Assembly (NCBI RefSeq): GCF_003611735.1
Contig: NZ_RAWG01000025.1
Span: 1 to 53,212, forward strand
Length of the DNA: 53,212 nucleotides
Reading direction: 5' to 3'
DNA from: Corallococcus sicarius
Lineage (GTDB): Bacteria > Myxococcota > Myxococcia > Myxococcales > Myxococcaceae
Positions 7,050 through 16,162 of the stretch are shown here, piece by piece. The notes below the pieces were generated by a model. That model was not told where the DNA came from. It saw nothing but the letters and a program-made list of their open reading frames with translations, and did no database searches. A program made the position numbers and the translations under genes. Each line of letters opens with the position of its first letter. Position 1 is the first letter of the stretch.

Positions 7050-9683
7050 ATCCGTGTCGACCCCAAGGCGCTCGTCCGTCGCCTGACGCCTACGTCCACC
7101 CGCCTGTTGGAGGCGGCCGTCGCCCGCGCCAGCACGGGACGCTTCTATGAAATCGTCGTCGAGCACCTGCTCGCGCAGTTGCTGGAGGCGGAGGACTCCG
7201 ACGTCGCGCGCATCCTGAGCCACTTCCAGGTGGACCGCCGGAGGCTGGCCACGAGCGTGGACCGCGCCCTCCAGGGCATGCGCGCCGGCACCCCGGGCCG
7301 GCCCGTGTTCTCCGAGACGCTCTTCCAGTGGATTGAGGACGCGTGGTTGCAGGCGTCCGTGGAGCAGGGGGCCACGCGCCTGCGCTCCGGCGTGCTGTTC
7401 GCCCAGTTCATCACCCGGCGCAGCCGCTACACGGCGGAGCTGTTCCCGGAGCTGGACGCCATCTCGCGCGACGAGCTGATGGACTCGCTGGAGGTGGTGC
7501 TGCGCCCGTCCGCGGAGACGGTGGAGGTGGCGCCGCCGGAGGCTTCCACGGGAGGAGGCGCGCAGGGCGCGCAGGCGGGAGGGCGCGGGGACGAGTCGCT
7601 CAAGCGCTTCACCACGTCATTCACCGGCCGCGTGCGCGAGGGGAAGATCGACCCCATCTTCGGCAGGCACCGGGAGATCCGCCAGATGGTGGACATCCTA
7701 TCGCGGCGCCGGAAGAACAACCCCATCCTGGTGGGCGAGCCGGGCGTGGGGAAGACGGCGCTCGTGGAGGGGCTGGCGTGGGCCATCGTGAAGGGCGAGG
7801 TGCCGGACGCGCTGAAGAACGTGGAGCTGCTGGGGCTGGACCTGGGCCTGCTGCAGGCCGGCGCGGGCGTGCGCGGTGAGTTCGAGAACCGCCTCAAGGC
7901 CGTCATCTCCGAGGTGAAGGCCTCCCCCACTCCCATCGTGCTCTTCATCGACGAGGCGCACACCATCATCGGCGCGGGAGGCTCCGCGGGCGGCAGCGAC
8001 GCGGCGAACCTGCTCAAGCCGGCGCTCGCGCGAGGCGAGCTGCGCACGCTCGCCGCCACCACCTGGAGCGAATACAAGAAGTACTTCGAGAAGGACGCCG
8101 CGCTGGAGCGCCGCTTCCAGCCCGTGAAGGTGGAAGAGCCGGGCGTGGAGGACGCGGAGCTGATGCTGCGCGGCCTGAGGGCCACCTACGAGGCCGCGCA
8201 CGGCGTCACCATCCGCGACGAGGCCGTCACCGCCGCCGTGCGCCTGTCCCAGCGCTACATCTCCGGCCGGCAGCTTCCGGACAAGGCGGTGGACCTGCTC
8301 GACACCGCGGCGGCGCGGGTGAAGATTGAACAGTCCACGCGGCCCGACGAGCTGGTGGCCCTGGAGCAGCAGATCGCCGGCCTGGAGCGCGAGCGCGATG
8401 CCCGCCAGCGCGACCTGTCCGAAGGCCACCCGGGTGACGCGGGCGCGGTGGAGCAGGTGGAGGAGCGGCTGGCCGCGGTGAGGGATCAGCTCGCCACGCT
8501 GCACGGCCGCTGGGAGGTGGAGCGGGCGGCGGTGGCGCGGCTGTCGGCGGCACGCAAGGCGCTCGCCACGTCCGCGCCGGATGCGGACCGGCAGCCGCTG
8601 CGGGCGGAGGTGGACGGGGCCTCCGCGAAGCTCTCGCAGGCGCGCGGTGAGGAGCCGCTGGTGCACGCGGACGTGGACGCGGACATCGTGGCGCGCGTCG
8701 TGTCGAGCTGGACGGGCGTGCCCGTGGGCAAGATGCGCAGCGACCTGATTGAAGCGGTGCTGAGCCTGGAGACGAAGCTGGCCTCGCGCGTGCGCGGTCA
8801 GGACGCGGCGGTGCGCAAGGTGGCGGAGATCATCCGCATCTCCCAGGCGGGCATCCGCAACCCCGACACGCCCATTGGCGTGCTGCTCTTCGTGGGCCCC
8901 AGCGGCGTGGGCAAGACGGAGACGGCGCTCGCGCTGGCCGACAGCCTCTACGGCGGCGAGCGGTTCATGACGACGCTCAACATGAGCGAGTTCCAGGAGA
9001 AGCACACCGTCTCCCGGCTCATCGGTTCGCCCCCGGGCTACGTGGGCTACGGCGAGGGTGGCCTGCTGACGGAGGCGGTGCGCCAGCGGCCCTACTCCGT
9101 GGTGCTGCTCGACGAGTGCGAGAAGGCCGACCTGGAGGTGATGAACCTCTTCTACCAGGTGTTCGACAAGGGGATGCTCACGGACGGCGAGGGCCGCGCC
9201 GTGGACTTCCGCAACACGGTCATCATCCTGACGAGCAACCTCGCGTCGGAGCTCGTGATGCGGATGTTCGAAGGGGACGCGACGCCCACGTCCGACCAGG
9301 TGACGACGGCGATCCGCCCCGCCCTGAGCCAGCACTTCAAGCCGGCGCTGCTGGCGCGCATGACCATCGTGCCCTTCGGGCCGGTGCAGCGCGACGTGAT
9401 GCGGCAGATCGCCGAGATGAAGCTCGACAAGCTGGTGGGCCGGCTGCGCACGGCGCACGGCGTGGAGACGACGCTCGCGCCGGAGCTGTTGGACGAGCTT
9501 GCCCGCCGCTGCACCGAATCCGAGACGGGCGCGCGCAACCTGGAGCAGATCCTCCAGGGCTCGCTGATGCCGGCCCTGTCGCGTGAATTGCTGCAGAAGC
9601 TGGCGGGCGGCGCGGTGCCTCCCCGCCTGCACATCGCACTGACCGCCGAAGGGGACTGGGCCCTCCAGTTCTCCGGAGCCTGA
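7050..9683 (+). CDS. clpV: T6SS sheath-recycling AAA+ ATPase ClpV (TssH)
   Basis: ClpV disassembles contracted TssB/TssC sheath using ATP. Two AAA+ modules are present. The first has Walker A GEPGVGKTALVEG and Walker B VLFIDEAHT. The second has Walker A GPSGVGKTETALAL, Walker B VVLLDECEKA and the sensor ILTSNLAS. A coiled-coil insert (LVALEQQIAGLERERDARQ) lies between them and a Clp_N domain in front. The Clp_N region needs about 20 residues before LEAAVARAS. In frame there is no ATG, GTG or TTG before TTG 7107, which would cut into the first helix. An ATC at 7050 sits 7 bases after a perfect GGAGGG and gives the N-terminus (M)RVDPKALVRRLTPTSTR, so it is the preferred start; TTG 7107 is the conventional alternative. 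Confidence 0.93.
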   Translation: MRVDPKALVRRLTPTSTRLLEAAVARASTGRFYEIVVEHLLAQLLEAEDSDVARILSHFQVDRRRLATSVDRALQGMRAGTPGRPVFSETLFQWIEDAWLQASVEQGATRLRSGVLFAQFITRRSRYTAELFPELDAISRDELMDSLEVVLRPSAETVEVAPPEASTGGGAQGAQAGGRGDESLKRFTTSFTGRVREGKIDPIFGRHREIRQMVDILSRRRKNNPILVGEPGVGKTALVEGLAWAIVKGEVPDALKNVELLGLDLGLLQAGAGVRGEFENRLKAVISEVKASPTPIVLFIDEAHTIIGAGGSAGGSDAANLLKPALARGELRTLAATTWSEYKKYFEKDAALERRFQPVKVEEPGVEDAELMLRGLRATYEAAHGVTIRDEAVTAAVRLSQRYISGRQLPDKAVDLLDTAAARVKIEQSTRPDELVALEQQIAGLERERDARQRDLSEGHPGDAGAVEQVEERLAAVRDQLATLHGRWEVERAAVARLSAARKALATSAPDADRQPLRAEVDGASAKLSQARGEEPLVHADVDADIVARVVSSWTGVPVGKMRSDLIEAVLSLETKLASRVRGQDAAVRKVAEIIRISQAGIRNPDTPIGVLLFVGPSGVGKTETALALADSLYGGERFMTTLNMSEFQEKHTVSRLIGSPPGYVGYGEGGLLTEAVRQRPYSVVLLDECEKADLEVMNLFYQVFDKGMLTDGEGRAVDFRNTVIILTSNLASELVMRMFEGDATPTSDQVTTAIRPALSQHFKPALLARMTIVPFGPVQRDVMRQIAEMKLDKLVGRLRTAHGVETTLAPELLDELARRCTESETGARNLEQILQGSLMPALSRELLQKLAGGAVPPRLHIALTAEGDWALQFSGA

Positions 9684-9688
9684 GCCGG

Positions 9689-10720
9689 ATGGCGACCTCC
9701 ATGATGAAACGACAGGGATTGCTCACAGCCGTCGCGCTGGGCCTGCTGGTGGGGTGCGCCACCACCGCGCCCGCGCCCCGGCTCTGCCAGAAGGACGCCG
9801 GTTTCAACGAGCGCTCCGCGCCCACGCCGGACCTGTGGTTCGCGCTCTTGCTGCACGGCTACGACAAGGACCGCAACGTGGTGCCCCGGCCCGCGGTGGA
9901 CTGCTCGGGCGCGCCCGTGGTCTGGCAGGACCCGAACCAGGACGAGTGCCGCGAGCCGGGCCCGCCCTCCGAGCCCCTGCCCCCGCCGGCGCAGCTGACG
10001 GAGCAGGACCTGGTGCTGGAGACCCTCCAGGCCCGCGAGCGGCTGGTCTGGGTCATCACGCGCCGGTACACCAACGGCGAGGGCGTGGGCCCCGTCGCGA
10101 GGGTGCACACGACGGAGACCGGCTTCTCCGTGGAGGCGCTGGGCACGCTGCGCGCGCTGCCGCTGCACGCGAAGCTGCGGATGGAGCGCGTGGCCGGCAC
10201 GGAGGTCCTGGTGGCGGAAGGGGACGCCTGCACCACCGACGCGTCGGAGGAGCAGGTCTGCCGGCGCGCGGTGCGCATCATGCCCCTGCGCAGCCACCGC
10301 TTCTTCGGGGAGGCCGTGTCCAGCAAGGACAAGGCGTGCCTGGGCGCCGCGTGGTTCCCGCTCAGCCGCGAGCTGTCGTTCACGCTGCCCAACGGCCTGC
10401 GCCGGACGTATGAGCTGGCCTCGACGGTGTCGTTCAAGTCCGACGGCATCACCGTGCAGGAGCAGGTGCAGGTGAGCGATTCGGATCCGAAGCAGCCGGC
10501 CGTGGCGCCCCGCCTCTACCGCCGCGCGCAGGACCACCGGGAGCTCACGGTGCAGGACAGCGTCCTCACGGGCAGCGCGCCGTCGCTGTGGGTGCGGATG
10601 ATCGAGCAGCAGGTGCTGGCCGGAGCGAAGCCGCTGCCGGAGCAGGTGGTGGTGCCGCTCGAGGCCCCGCCCGAACCGAAGGACAGCGCTCCGAAGACGG
10701 CGTCCGGCGCGAAGCCCTGA
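9689..10720 (+). CDS. T6SS-linked lipoprotein of unknown function
   Basis: This 343-residue protein has a basic N-terminus, a short hydrophobic stretch and a lipobox LLVGC with Cys23, so it is probably exported and lipid-anchored. The mature part starts with a Pro/Ala-rich linker and contains several cysteines (LCQKDAG, VDCSGAP, DECREPG, DACTTDA, QVCRRA, KACLGAA), which could form disulfides. It ends in a Pro/Lys-rich tail. No known domain was recognised. It starts 5 bases after clpV and is co-directional with vgrG. It is much longer than a typical TssJ lipoprotein, so equating it with TssJ is not supported. An accessory envelope role for the T6SS is inferred from position only. Confidence 0.7.
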   Translation: MATSMMKRQGLLTAVALGLLVGCATTAPAPRLCQKDAGFNERSAPTPDLWFALLLHGYDKDRNVVPRPAVDCSGAPVVWQDPNQDECREPGPPSEPLPPPAQLTEQDLVLETLQARERLVWVITRRYTNGEGVGPVARVHTTETGFSVEALGTLRALPLHAKLRMERVAGTEVLVAEGDACTTDASEEQVCRRAVRIMPLRSHRFFGEAVSSKDKACLGAAWFPLSRELSFTLPNGLRRTYELASTVSFKSDGITVQEQVQVSDSDPKQPAVAPRLYRRAQDHRELTVQDSVLTGSAPSLWVRMIEQQVLAGAKPLPEQVVVPLEAPPEPKDSAPKTASGAKP

Positions 10721-10784
10721 AGCTCTTGCCGTAGCGATTCCACCTTCGTCGGAAAAACGCCCGGGAATGCGGGCGGGGGGCTGT

Positions 10785-13385
10785 ATGGCACGAACGCAAG
10801 CACCGGCCTATTCGCTGCAGGTCGGCTCCCACGGGGCGGACACCCTCGTCGTGAGCCGCTTCTCCGGCACGGAGGCCCTCAGCCGTCCCTATGAGTTCGT
10901 CATCGACTTCCACGCCATGGACGGGGAGCCGCTGACGCACGCGGAGCTGATCAACACCCCCGCGCTGCTCCAGGTGCGGGTGGGCCAGGCCGCCGCGAGG
11001 AGCGTGCACGGGCGCGTGTTCCGCGCCGAGTCCCTGGGACAGGTGGGCGGGCGCTGGTGCTACCGGGTCTGGGTGGGCCCGCGGGTGCTGAGCCTCCAGC
11101 ACGTGCGCCGCAGCCGGCTCTTCCAGCACCAGACGGTGCCGGAGGTGGTGAAGGCCGTGCTGGACGAGGCGGGCGTGGAGCTGAATCTCTCACTCCAGGG
11201 CAGCTACACCGCGCGCGAGTATTGCGTGCAGTACCGCGAGTCGGACCTCGACTTCGTCCGTCGGCTGCTGGAGTGGGAGGGCATCTTCTTCTACTTCCAG
11301 CACACCGGGGACTCGCACACGATGGTGCTGGGAGACAGCGCCGGTGCGCACGAGCCGCTGCCCGGGGGGAGCACCCTGCCGCTGCGCGACGACGACGGGC
11401 GCACGGTCGAAGGCGAGTACCTCCACGCCCTGCAGGCCGTCCGGCGACTGCGCCCGGGCGCCGTGCACCTGAAGGACTACGACTTCGAGAAGCCCGCGGT
11501 GGACACCTCCGCGAAGGCCGCGTCGGAGGGCGTGGCGGCCCTGGAGCTGTACGACTACCCCGGCGAGTACGTCGCTCCTACCACCGGCAAGGGCGCGGCG
11601 AAGGTGCGCATGGAGGAGAAGGCGCAGGGCAGCCACACCTTCGCCGGCGAGAGCGTGTGCCCCAGGCTGACGCCGGGCTACCAGTTCGACGTGGACTCGC
11701 CCGGGGACGGCGCCTTCGCCGGGGAGTACACGGTGGTGGAGGTGGTGCACACGGGGCTGCAGCCGGACACGCTCGGGGGGGCTGAAGCGCTCCAGGGGCT
11801 GTACCAGAATCACTTCCGCCTGCTGCCCGCGAGCGTGCCCTTCCGGCCCCGGCGCCTCACGCCCGTGCCGCACATCTCCGGCGTGCAGACGGCGACGGTG
11901 GTGGGGCCCGCGGGAGAGGAGATCCACACCGACACGCACGGCCGCGTGAAGGTGCTGTTCCACTGGGACCGGGAGGGCGCGCGGACCGACAAGTCCTCGT
12001 GCTGGGTGCGCGTAGGCCAGGCCTGGGGAGGCCCGGCCTGGGGGCATGTCTACCTGCCACGCATCGGCCAGGAGGTGCTGGTGCGCTTCCTGGAGGGCAA
12101 CCCCGACCGGCCGCTCATCGCGGGCACCGTCTACAACGGCGGCAATCCCACGCCGTACGCCCTGCCGGACGAGAAGACGAAGTCGACGCTGAAGAGCGCC
12201 TCCAGCCTGGGCAGCGAGGGCTTCAACGAGTTCCGCATCGAGGACGCCGCGAGCGACGAGGAGATCTTCATCCATGCGCAGAAGGACAAGGACCTCCTGA
12301 CGGAGAACGACAAGGCGCAGGCGGTGGTGGGCTACGAGGACCTGCTGGTGAAGAAGGTCCGCGTGAGGACCATCGAGGGTCACCAGACGCTGTCCGTCTC
12401 GCTGGATGACGCAAGCGTCGTGGAGGGCGACCAGACGCTCCAGGTGCGCGGCAACCGCTCCACGGGCACGGTGGCGGACCACGCCGAGGAGGTGGAGGGC
12501 AACCAGTCCGTCGTCGTGGCGAAGACCTTCACGGGCTCCATCACCCAGGCGGCCCTGGAGACGGTGGGCGCGGCCAAGGCGCTCACCATCGGGGGTGGCT
12601 ACGCCGTCAGCGTGGGGCTCGCGATGAACGAGGCGGTGGGCGGCCTGGCGTTCCGTCAGACGGGCGCGGCCTACACGGAGCTCGTCCTGGGCAGCCGCCA
12701 GGAGACCATCGCGAAGGACAAGGACGCGAAGGTCGGCGGGGATTGGAACTCGGAGGTGACCGGGGGCGCCACGGTGACCGTGGGCAAGGACACGGGCGAG
12801 AACAGCAAGACGACCCACCTGCAGGTGACGGAGCCGGCGGCGTGGCTCGCGAAGACCTTCCAGTTGAAGGCCGACACTTTCTCCATCATCGTCAACGGCA
12901 AGCGCGTCATCCACGTCGAGAAGTCCGGCAAGGTCCTGCTCCAGGCGAAGACCTTCACGCTGGACGGCTCCTCGGACATCAAGCTGAAGGGCAGCAAGGT
13001 CCAGATGCTCGCTGCGGCCGCCCCGCCCTCCGCGCAAGTGCAGGCGCTCAAGCTCGCCGCCATCCCCGTCAACAAGCCACCCAACCCCCATGGGAAGAAG
13101 GGAGGGCCGGAACACCAGGCCAAGACCCAGGAAGTGGTTGACGGCATCAGATCACGAGGTCTTCAACCACGCCCGGAGTACCGGGTGAAGACTCCCGGCG
13201 GTGCCAAGAAAGCGAGATATGTCGATGTCGTGGGCATAGACCGTGATACAAAGCAAGTGGTCGAGATGCACCAGATCGGTCGACAGACAATGGGGGGCAA
13301 CCCGGTTTCGCGCGAGGTGAAGGCGCTCGACGACATCCAACGCGCCACCGGAGTCCGGCCTCAGTTCCATCCCTACAATCCTTGA
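10785..13385 (+). CDS. vgrG: VgrG spike protein with C-terminal nuclease-like toxin domain
   Basis: The 866-residue product is an evolved VgrG. Residues about 1-500 are the gp27/gp5-like VgrG core (FSGTEALSRPYEFVIDFH, SDLDFVRRLLEWEGIFFYF, HTDTHGRVKVLFHWDR, SCWVRVGQAWGG). A repetitive beta-helix region follows (QTLSVSLDDASVVEGDQTL, ALTIGGGYAVSVG). From about residue 766, after HGKKGGPEHQAK, comes a roughly 100-residue domain. It has a strand RYVDVVGID (Asp814), then VVEMHQIGRQ (Glu827) and ALDDIQRATG, an arrangement suggestive of a PD-(D/E)xK-fold nuclease toxin. ATG 10785 is chosen because a G-run precedes it; an in-frame ATG lies at 10767. Base composition drops in the toxin part, as in swapped toxin tips. 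The immunity gene follows after 9 bases. Confidence 0.93.
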   Translation: MARTQAPAYSLQVGSHGADTLVVSRFSGTEALSRPYEFVIDFHAMDGEPLTHAELINTPALLQVRVGQAAARSVHGRVFRAESLGQVGGRWCYRVWVGPRVLSLQHVRRSRLFQHQTVPEVVKAVLDEAGVELNLSLQGSYTAREYCVQYRESDLDFVRRLLEWEGIFFYFQHTGDSHTMVLGDSAGAHEPLPGGSTLPLRDDDGRTVEGEYLHALQAVRRLRPGAVHLKDYDFEKPAVDTSAKAASEGVAALELYDYPGEYVAPTTGKGAAKVRMEEKAQGSHTFAGESVCPRLTPGYQFDVDSPGDGAFAGEYTVVEVVHTGLQPDTLGGAEALQGLYQNHFRLLPASVPFRPRRLTPVPHISGVQTATVVGPAGEEIHTDTHGRVKVLFHWDREGARTDKSSCWVRVGQAWGGPAWGHVYLPRIGQEVLVRFLEGNPDRPLIAGTVYNGGNPTPYALPDEKTKSTLKSASSLGSEGFNEFRIEDAASDEEIFIHAQKDKDLLTENDKAQAVVGYEDLLVKKVRVRTIEGHQTLSVSLDDASVVEGDQTLQVRGNRSTGTVADHAEEVEGNQSVVVAKTFTGSITQAALETVGAAKALTIGGGYAVSVGLAMNEAVGGLAFRQTGAAYTELVLGSRQETIAKDKDAKVGGDWNSEVTGGATVTVGKDTGENSKTTHLQVTEPAAWLAKTFQLKADTFSIIVNGKRVIHVEKSGKVLLQAKTFTLDGSSDIKLKGSKVQMLAAAAPPSAQVQALKLAAIPVNKPPNPHGKKGGPEHQAKTQEVVDGIRSRGLQPRPEYRVKTPGGAKKARYVDVVGIDRDTKQVVEMHQIGRQTMGGNPVSREVKALDDIQRATGVRPQFHPYNP

Positions 13386-13394
13386 GGCACATCC

Positions 13395-13892
13395 ATGGGA
13401 CGGCAGATTGCACTTTGCCTTTTGGACAGCGACTTGGAGCTCTTGGAAGGGGAGCTTCGGAAGGGAGAAGACTTCCGGATCATCCAGGACCTGTCGGACA
13501 GGCCTGAAGCCACCGAGGCGGTGGGGGGACTCCGCCAGCAGCGGCAGATGGCATTCCTGGTCCTGACCAAGGACCTGCCGCACGTCCGGCTTCGACCGAT
13601 TCCGGGCAAGACGAGCTACTACGTGGACCAGCTCACGTCCCCAGTCATTGAGTTCTCCGCGTGCTGGTGGAATGGCTCGGAGATGCGCCCGGGGCGATTG
13701 TTCTTCGACCCCAAGCCCTATTTCGAAGGGACGACACAGGTTGAGAAGCCCGAAGGCTTCCTGAAGTGGTCGAACTGGATCATGGCCACCAGCCGAAAGG
13801 TCCTGACCTTTGATCGCGAAACGGGGGCACTCTGGGGAGCGGAAGCCAGGAGATTGCGTGACGCATCGGGAGTGAAGCTGCTTTCCTTGTGA
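13395..13892 (+). CDS. Candidate immunity protein for the VgrG toxin tip
   Basis: This 165-residue cytoplasmic-looking protein starts 9 bases after the vgrG stop; GAGG overlapping that stop codon serves as ribosome binding site. It has no signal peptide or membrane segment. Segments include FRIIQDLSDRPEATEAVGG, FLVLTKDLPHVRLRPI and a tryptophan-rich KWSNWIMATSRKVLTFDRETG. No known family was recognised. Being immediately downstream of a toxin-tipped vgrG, and shorter and less GC-biased than the structural genes, it is the best candidate cognate immunity gene. This is inference from gene order. Confidence 0.75.
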   Translation: MGRQIALCLLDSDLELLEGELRKGEDFRIIQDLSDRPEATEAVGGLRQQRQMAFLVLTKDLPHVRLRPIPGKTSYYVDQLTSPVIEFSACWWNGSEMRPGRLFFDPKPYFEGTTQVEKPEGFLKWSNWIMATSRKVLTFDRETGALWGAEARRLRDASGVKLLSL

Positions 13893-14401
13893 CGCAGCCC
13901 ATGGACGCCCTGACCGCCCTCAAGAAGCACCCGAAGTTCCCCTTCTCCGGCTACCGCGAGGACGAGGAGCAGTTCCTGATGTCGCAGATGTACTGGCTGG
14001 AGCTGTTCAAGTCCGTAGCCCAGCAGACGAAGGACTCCTGGACGGGGTGGATGGCGCCCCTTCCGGACAGGGACGGCTCACTCATCTTCAGCACGCTTTG
14101 CCCCGAACTCGCCCGCGGAGTCATCTTCAATCAATACACTCCCACTGTGGACGACGTGCTGCACGACCAGGGGGGCAATTACCATCCTTTCGTCGCCTGG
14201 GTGGCCGAGTTCGGGGATGCTCAGGATGGACCCGTTATCGAGCACCTGACCATCAACAGCGAGATCTCCGCCGGGTGTGAACCGCTCTGCCTGCGCTTGT
14301 TGACGGCATATGTCGTGGAGAAGCGCTCCCGTCCGGAGATGGAGGAGATGATCCGCACGCTGGAGGAGCAGCTCTACGGCCCGGTGGTTTCCCCTCCCTG
14401 A
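13889..14401 (+). CDS. Small hypothetical protein, possible second immunity or accessory protein
   Basis: The 170-residue frame from GTG 13889 overlaps the previous stop (GTGA), which implies translational coupling. An ATG at 13901 gives MDALTALKKHPKFPFSGYRE and is an equally good start. The protein is acidic and soluble, with EDEEQFLMSQMYWLELFKSV, a central SLIFSTLCPELARGVIF, and a C-terminal helix EEMIRTLEEQLYG. No family was recognised. Tight coupling to the candidate immunity gene suggests a second immunity protein, or one subunit of a two-part antitoxin for the VgrG domain. Confidence 0.7.
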   Translation: MTQPMDALTALKKHPKFPFSGYREDEEQFLMSQMYWLELFKSVAQQTKDSWTGWMAPLPDRDGSLIFSTLCPELARGVIFNQYTPTVDDVLHDQGGNYHPFVAWVAEFGDAQDGPVIEHLTINSEISAGCEPLCLRLLTAYVVEKRSRPEMEEMIRTLEEQLYGPVVSPP

Positions 14402-14418
14402 TTCTCTGCCAGGAGCCC

Positions 14419-15105
14419 ATGCGCATGGACAACGTGCAGCGGTTGGTGGCGCGGCGGGTGGAGAAGCTGCTGGAGCAGCTCGCGTCGCTGGTGGCGCGGG
14501 GACGGACGGGCGAGGACCTGCCTGCCATTGGCGTCACGCTGCACCTGGCGCATGGCCATCAGGTGAGCGGCGAGCTGCTGGACTACCTCCCGAAGGAGGC
14601 GGTGCTGCTGGCGTTGAAGAAGGAGGCGCTGTCACGGTCCGAGTCGGTGACGTACGTGGACCTGGCGTCGGTGGTGGCAGTGACGGTGACGGACGCGGGC
14701 CGGCTCGCACAGGTGCCCGGGATGGTGCGGCCCCTGCCCACGCGCTCCGACCTGCAGAAGCTGGCGGAGCAGCTCGCCAAGGGCATCACCGAACAGTTCT
14801 GGCCCAGCGAGGGAACGCTGGGCGGGCAGGTGCTGCGCTTCGAGGTGGACTGGGTGGGGCTGGACGACGAACCGGGGCGGCTCGCGATGGAACTGGCATT
14901 GAACGTCGCCGCGCATGCGTTGAGGGAGCTGGGGCGGAGCGAGAAGCACGGACGTGACGCCATCCGGAGCATCGCGACCGTGCGCTTCGTGAAGGGCAAG
15001 GAGACCGCGGCGAGCCTGGACGGGGACACCGGCACCGTGACGGTGGGCCCCGGGGGCGCGCCCACGGTCCAGGCATTCCGAAAGGGCTTCACCGCGGGGC
15101 GGTGA
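14419..15105 (+). CDS. T6SS effector-module protein with Sm-like N-terminal half (unknown function)
   Basis: The 228-residue protein starts at ATG 14419 (or ATG 14425), with AGGAG at 14411. After a helix (VQRLVARRVEKLLEQLASLVA) there is a run of five predicted strands: IGVTLHLAHGHQVSGELLDY, EAVLLALKKE, SVTYVDLASVVAVTVTD. The order of strands and the conserved-looking glycines resemble the Sm/LSm fold (Sm1 strand-turn-Gly-strand, then Sm2). The second half has an amphipathic helix followed by FEVDWVGLD and a helix LAMELALNVAAHALRELG. It lies 12 bases before the DUF2169 adaptor gene. The fold resemblance is a visual inference; no function is known to me. Confidence 0.7.
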   Translation: MRMDNVQRLVARRVEKLLEQLASLVARGRTGEDLPAIGVTLHLAHGHQVSGELLDYLPKEAVLLALKKEALSRSESVTYVDLASVVAVTVTDAGRLAQVPGMVRPLPTRSDLQKLAEQLAKGITEQFWPSEGTLGGQVLRFEVDWVGLDDEPGRLAMELALNVAAHALRELGRSEKHGRDAIRSIATVRFVKGKETAASLDGDTGTVTVGPGGAPTVQAFRKGFTAGR

Positions 15106-15117
15106 GCGCATCCATCC

Positions 15118-16134
15118 ATGGGACATCCCTCCATCGAGAACGAGACGCCGTTCGCCCACGCCCTGATGGGGCTGGCGGACGAGGAGGGGCGTCCCCTGCT
15201 CCTGATCGTGGTCAAGGCCACGTACACGTTGACCGCGACAGGGCTGCGACTCGCGGAGCAGCAGGTGCCCGTCAATTGGAGTGGCGAGTCCTGGGGCAAG
15301 CCCGGCGAATCCAGCGAGCGGTACGAGTCCGAGGGGGCCTTCTTCAAGCCCGCGACGGACGTGGTGCTCCTGGGCCATGCGTATCCGGAGCGCAAGGGCG
15401 CCACGGAGGCGCTGGTGGTGCTCCAGGCAGGCCCGCTGAAGAAGGCCGTGCGCGTGGTGGGCGAGCGCACGTGGTTCAAGAGCCTGGGACGCGTCGCCGC
15501 GACGAAGCCCCTGCCCTTCGACAGGCTTCCGCTGACATGGGAGCGCGCGTTCGGAGGTTGGGACCGGACGGACGCGCAGCGGCCCGCCTTCGAGCCACGC
15601 AATCCCGTGGGCACGGGCTTCCGGGCCAGTCCCCGCCACTTCGAGGAAGGGCTGATGCTGCCCAACCTGGAGGACCCGGTGGACCCCGTGCGCGACTTCG
15701 GCCAGCGGGTGACGCCAGCGGGGTTCGGCTTCACGTCGCCGCACTGGCAGCCGCGCGCGAAGTACGCCGGCACCTACGACGACGCCTGGCACCAGACGCG
15801 CAAGCCGCTGTTGCCCAGGGACTTCGACCGGCGCTTCTTCAATGCGGGAGCGCCGGGGCTTGTCGCTCCCGGCTACCTGAAGGGTGACGAGCCGATCATC
15901 ATCGCGGGGGCGTCCCCCCTGGGCCGACTGTCCTTCACGCTCCCAGGTCAGTCACCCGAGGTGACGGTGGAACAGGCCAGCGCAGAGGACTCCAGGCCCG
16001 GCATGCCCCTGGACACGGTCATCCTGGATCCAGATGAGAACCAGGTGCTGCTGCTGTGGCGAGGACACGTGGTGCTGCGGGACGGTATCCATGACGTGCG
16101 AGGGCTGCGCATCACGGTGGCGAAGCAGCCTTGA
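15118..16134 (+). CDS. DUF2169 family T6SS effector adaptor/chaperone
   Basis: This 338-residue protein matches DUF2169. It starts ENETPFAHALMGLADEEGRP, followed by LLLIVVKATYTLTATGLRLAE, then RTWFKSLGRVAATKPLPFDR, LTWERAFGGWDRT and NPVGTGFRAS, which are typical blocks. DUF2169 proteins act as adaptors that load PAAR-linked effectors onto VgrG (established for Agrobacterium Tde2). The next gene, 28 bases downstream, encodes a DUF4150 PAAR-like tip, the usual partner. No signal peptide is seen, which fits a cytoplasmic chaperone. Which effector it serves here is not shown by the sequence. Confidence 0.92.
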   Translation: MGHPSIENETPFAHALMGLADEEGRPLLLIVVKATYTLTATGLRLAEQQVPVNWSGESWGKPGESSERYESEGAFFKPATDVVLLGHAYPERKGATEALVVLQAGPLKKAVRVVGERTWFKSLGRVAATKPLPFDRLPLTWERAFGGWDRTDAQRPAFEPRNPVGTGFRASPRHFEEGLMLPNLEDPVDPVRDFGQRVTPAGFGFTSPHWQPRAKYAGTYDDAWHQTRKPLLPRDFDRRFFNAGAPGLVAPGYLKGDEPIIIAGASPLGRLSFTLPGQSPEVTVEQASAEDSRPGMPLDTVILDPDENQVLLLWRGHVVLRDGIHDVRGLRITVAKQP

Positions 16135-16162
16135 GGCAAACCAACAACGTTGGAGGTAACCC

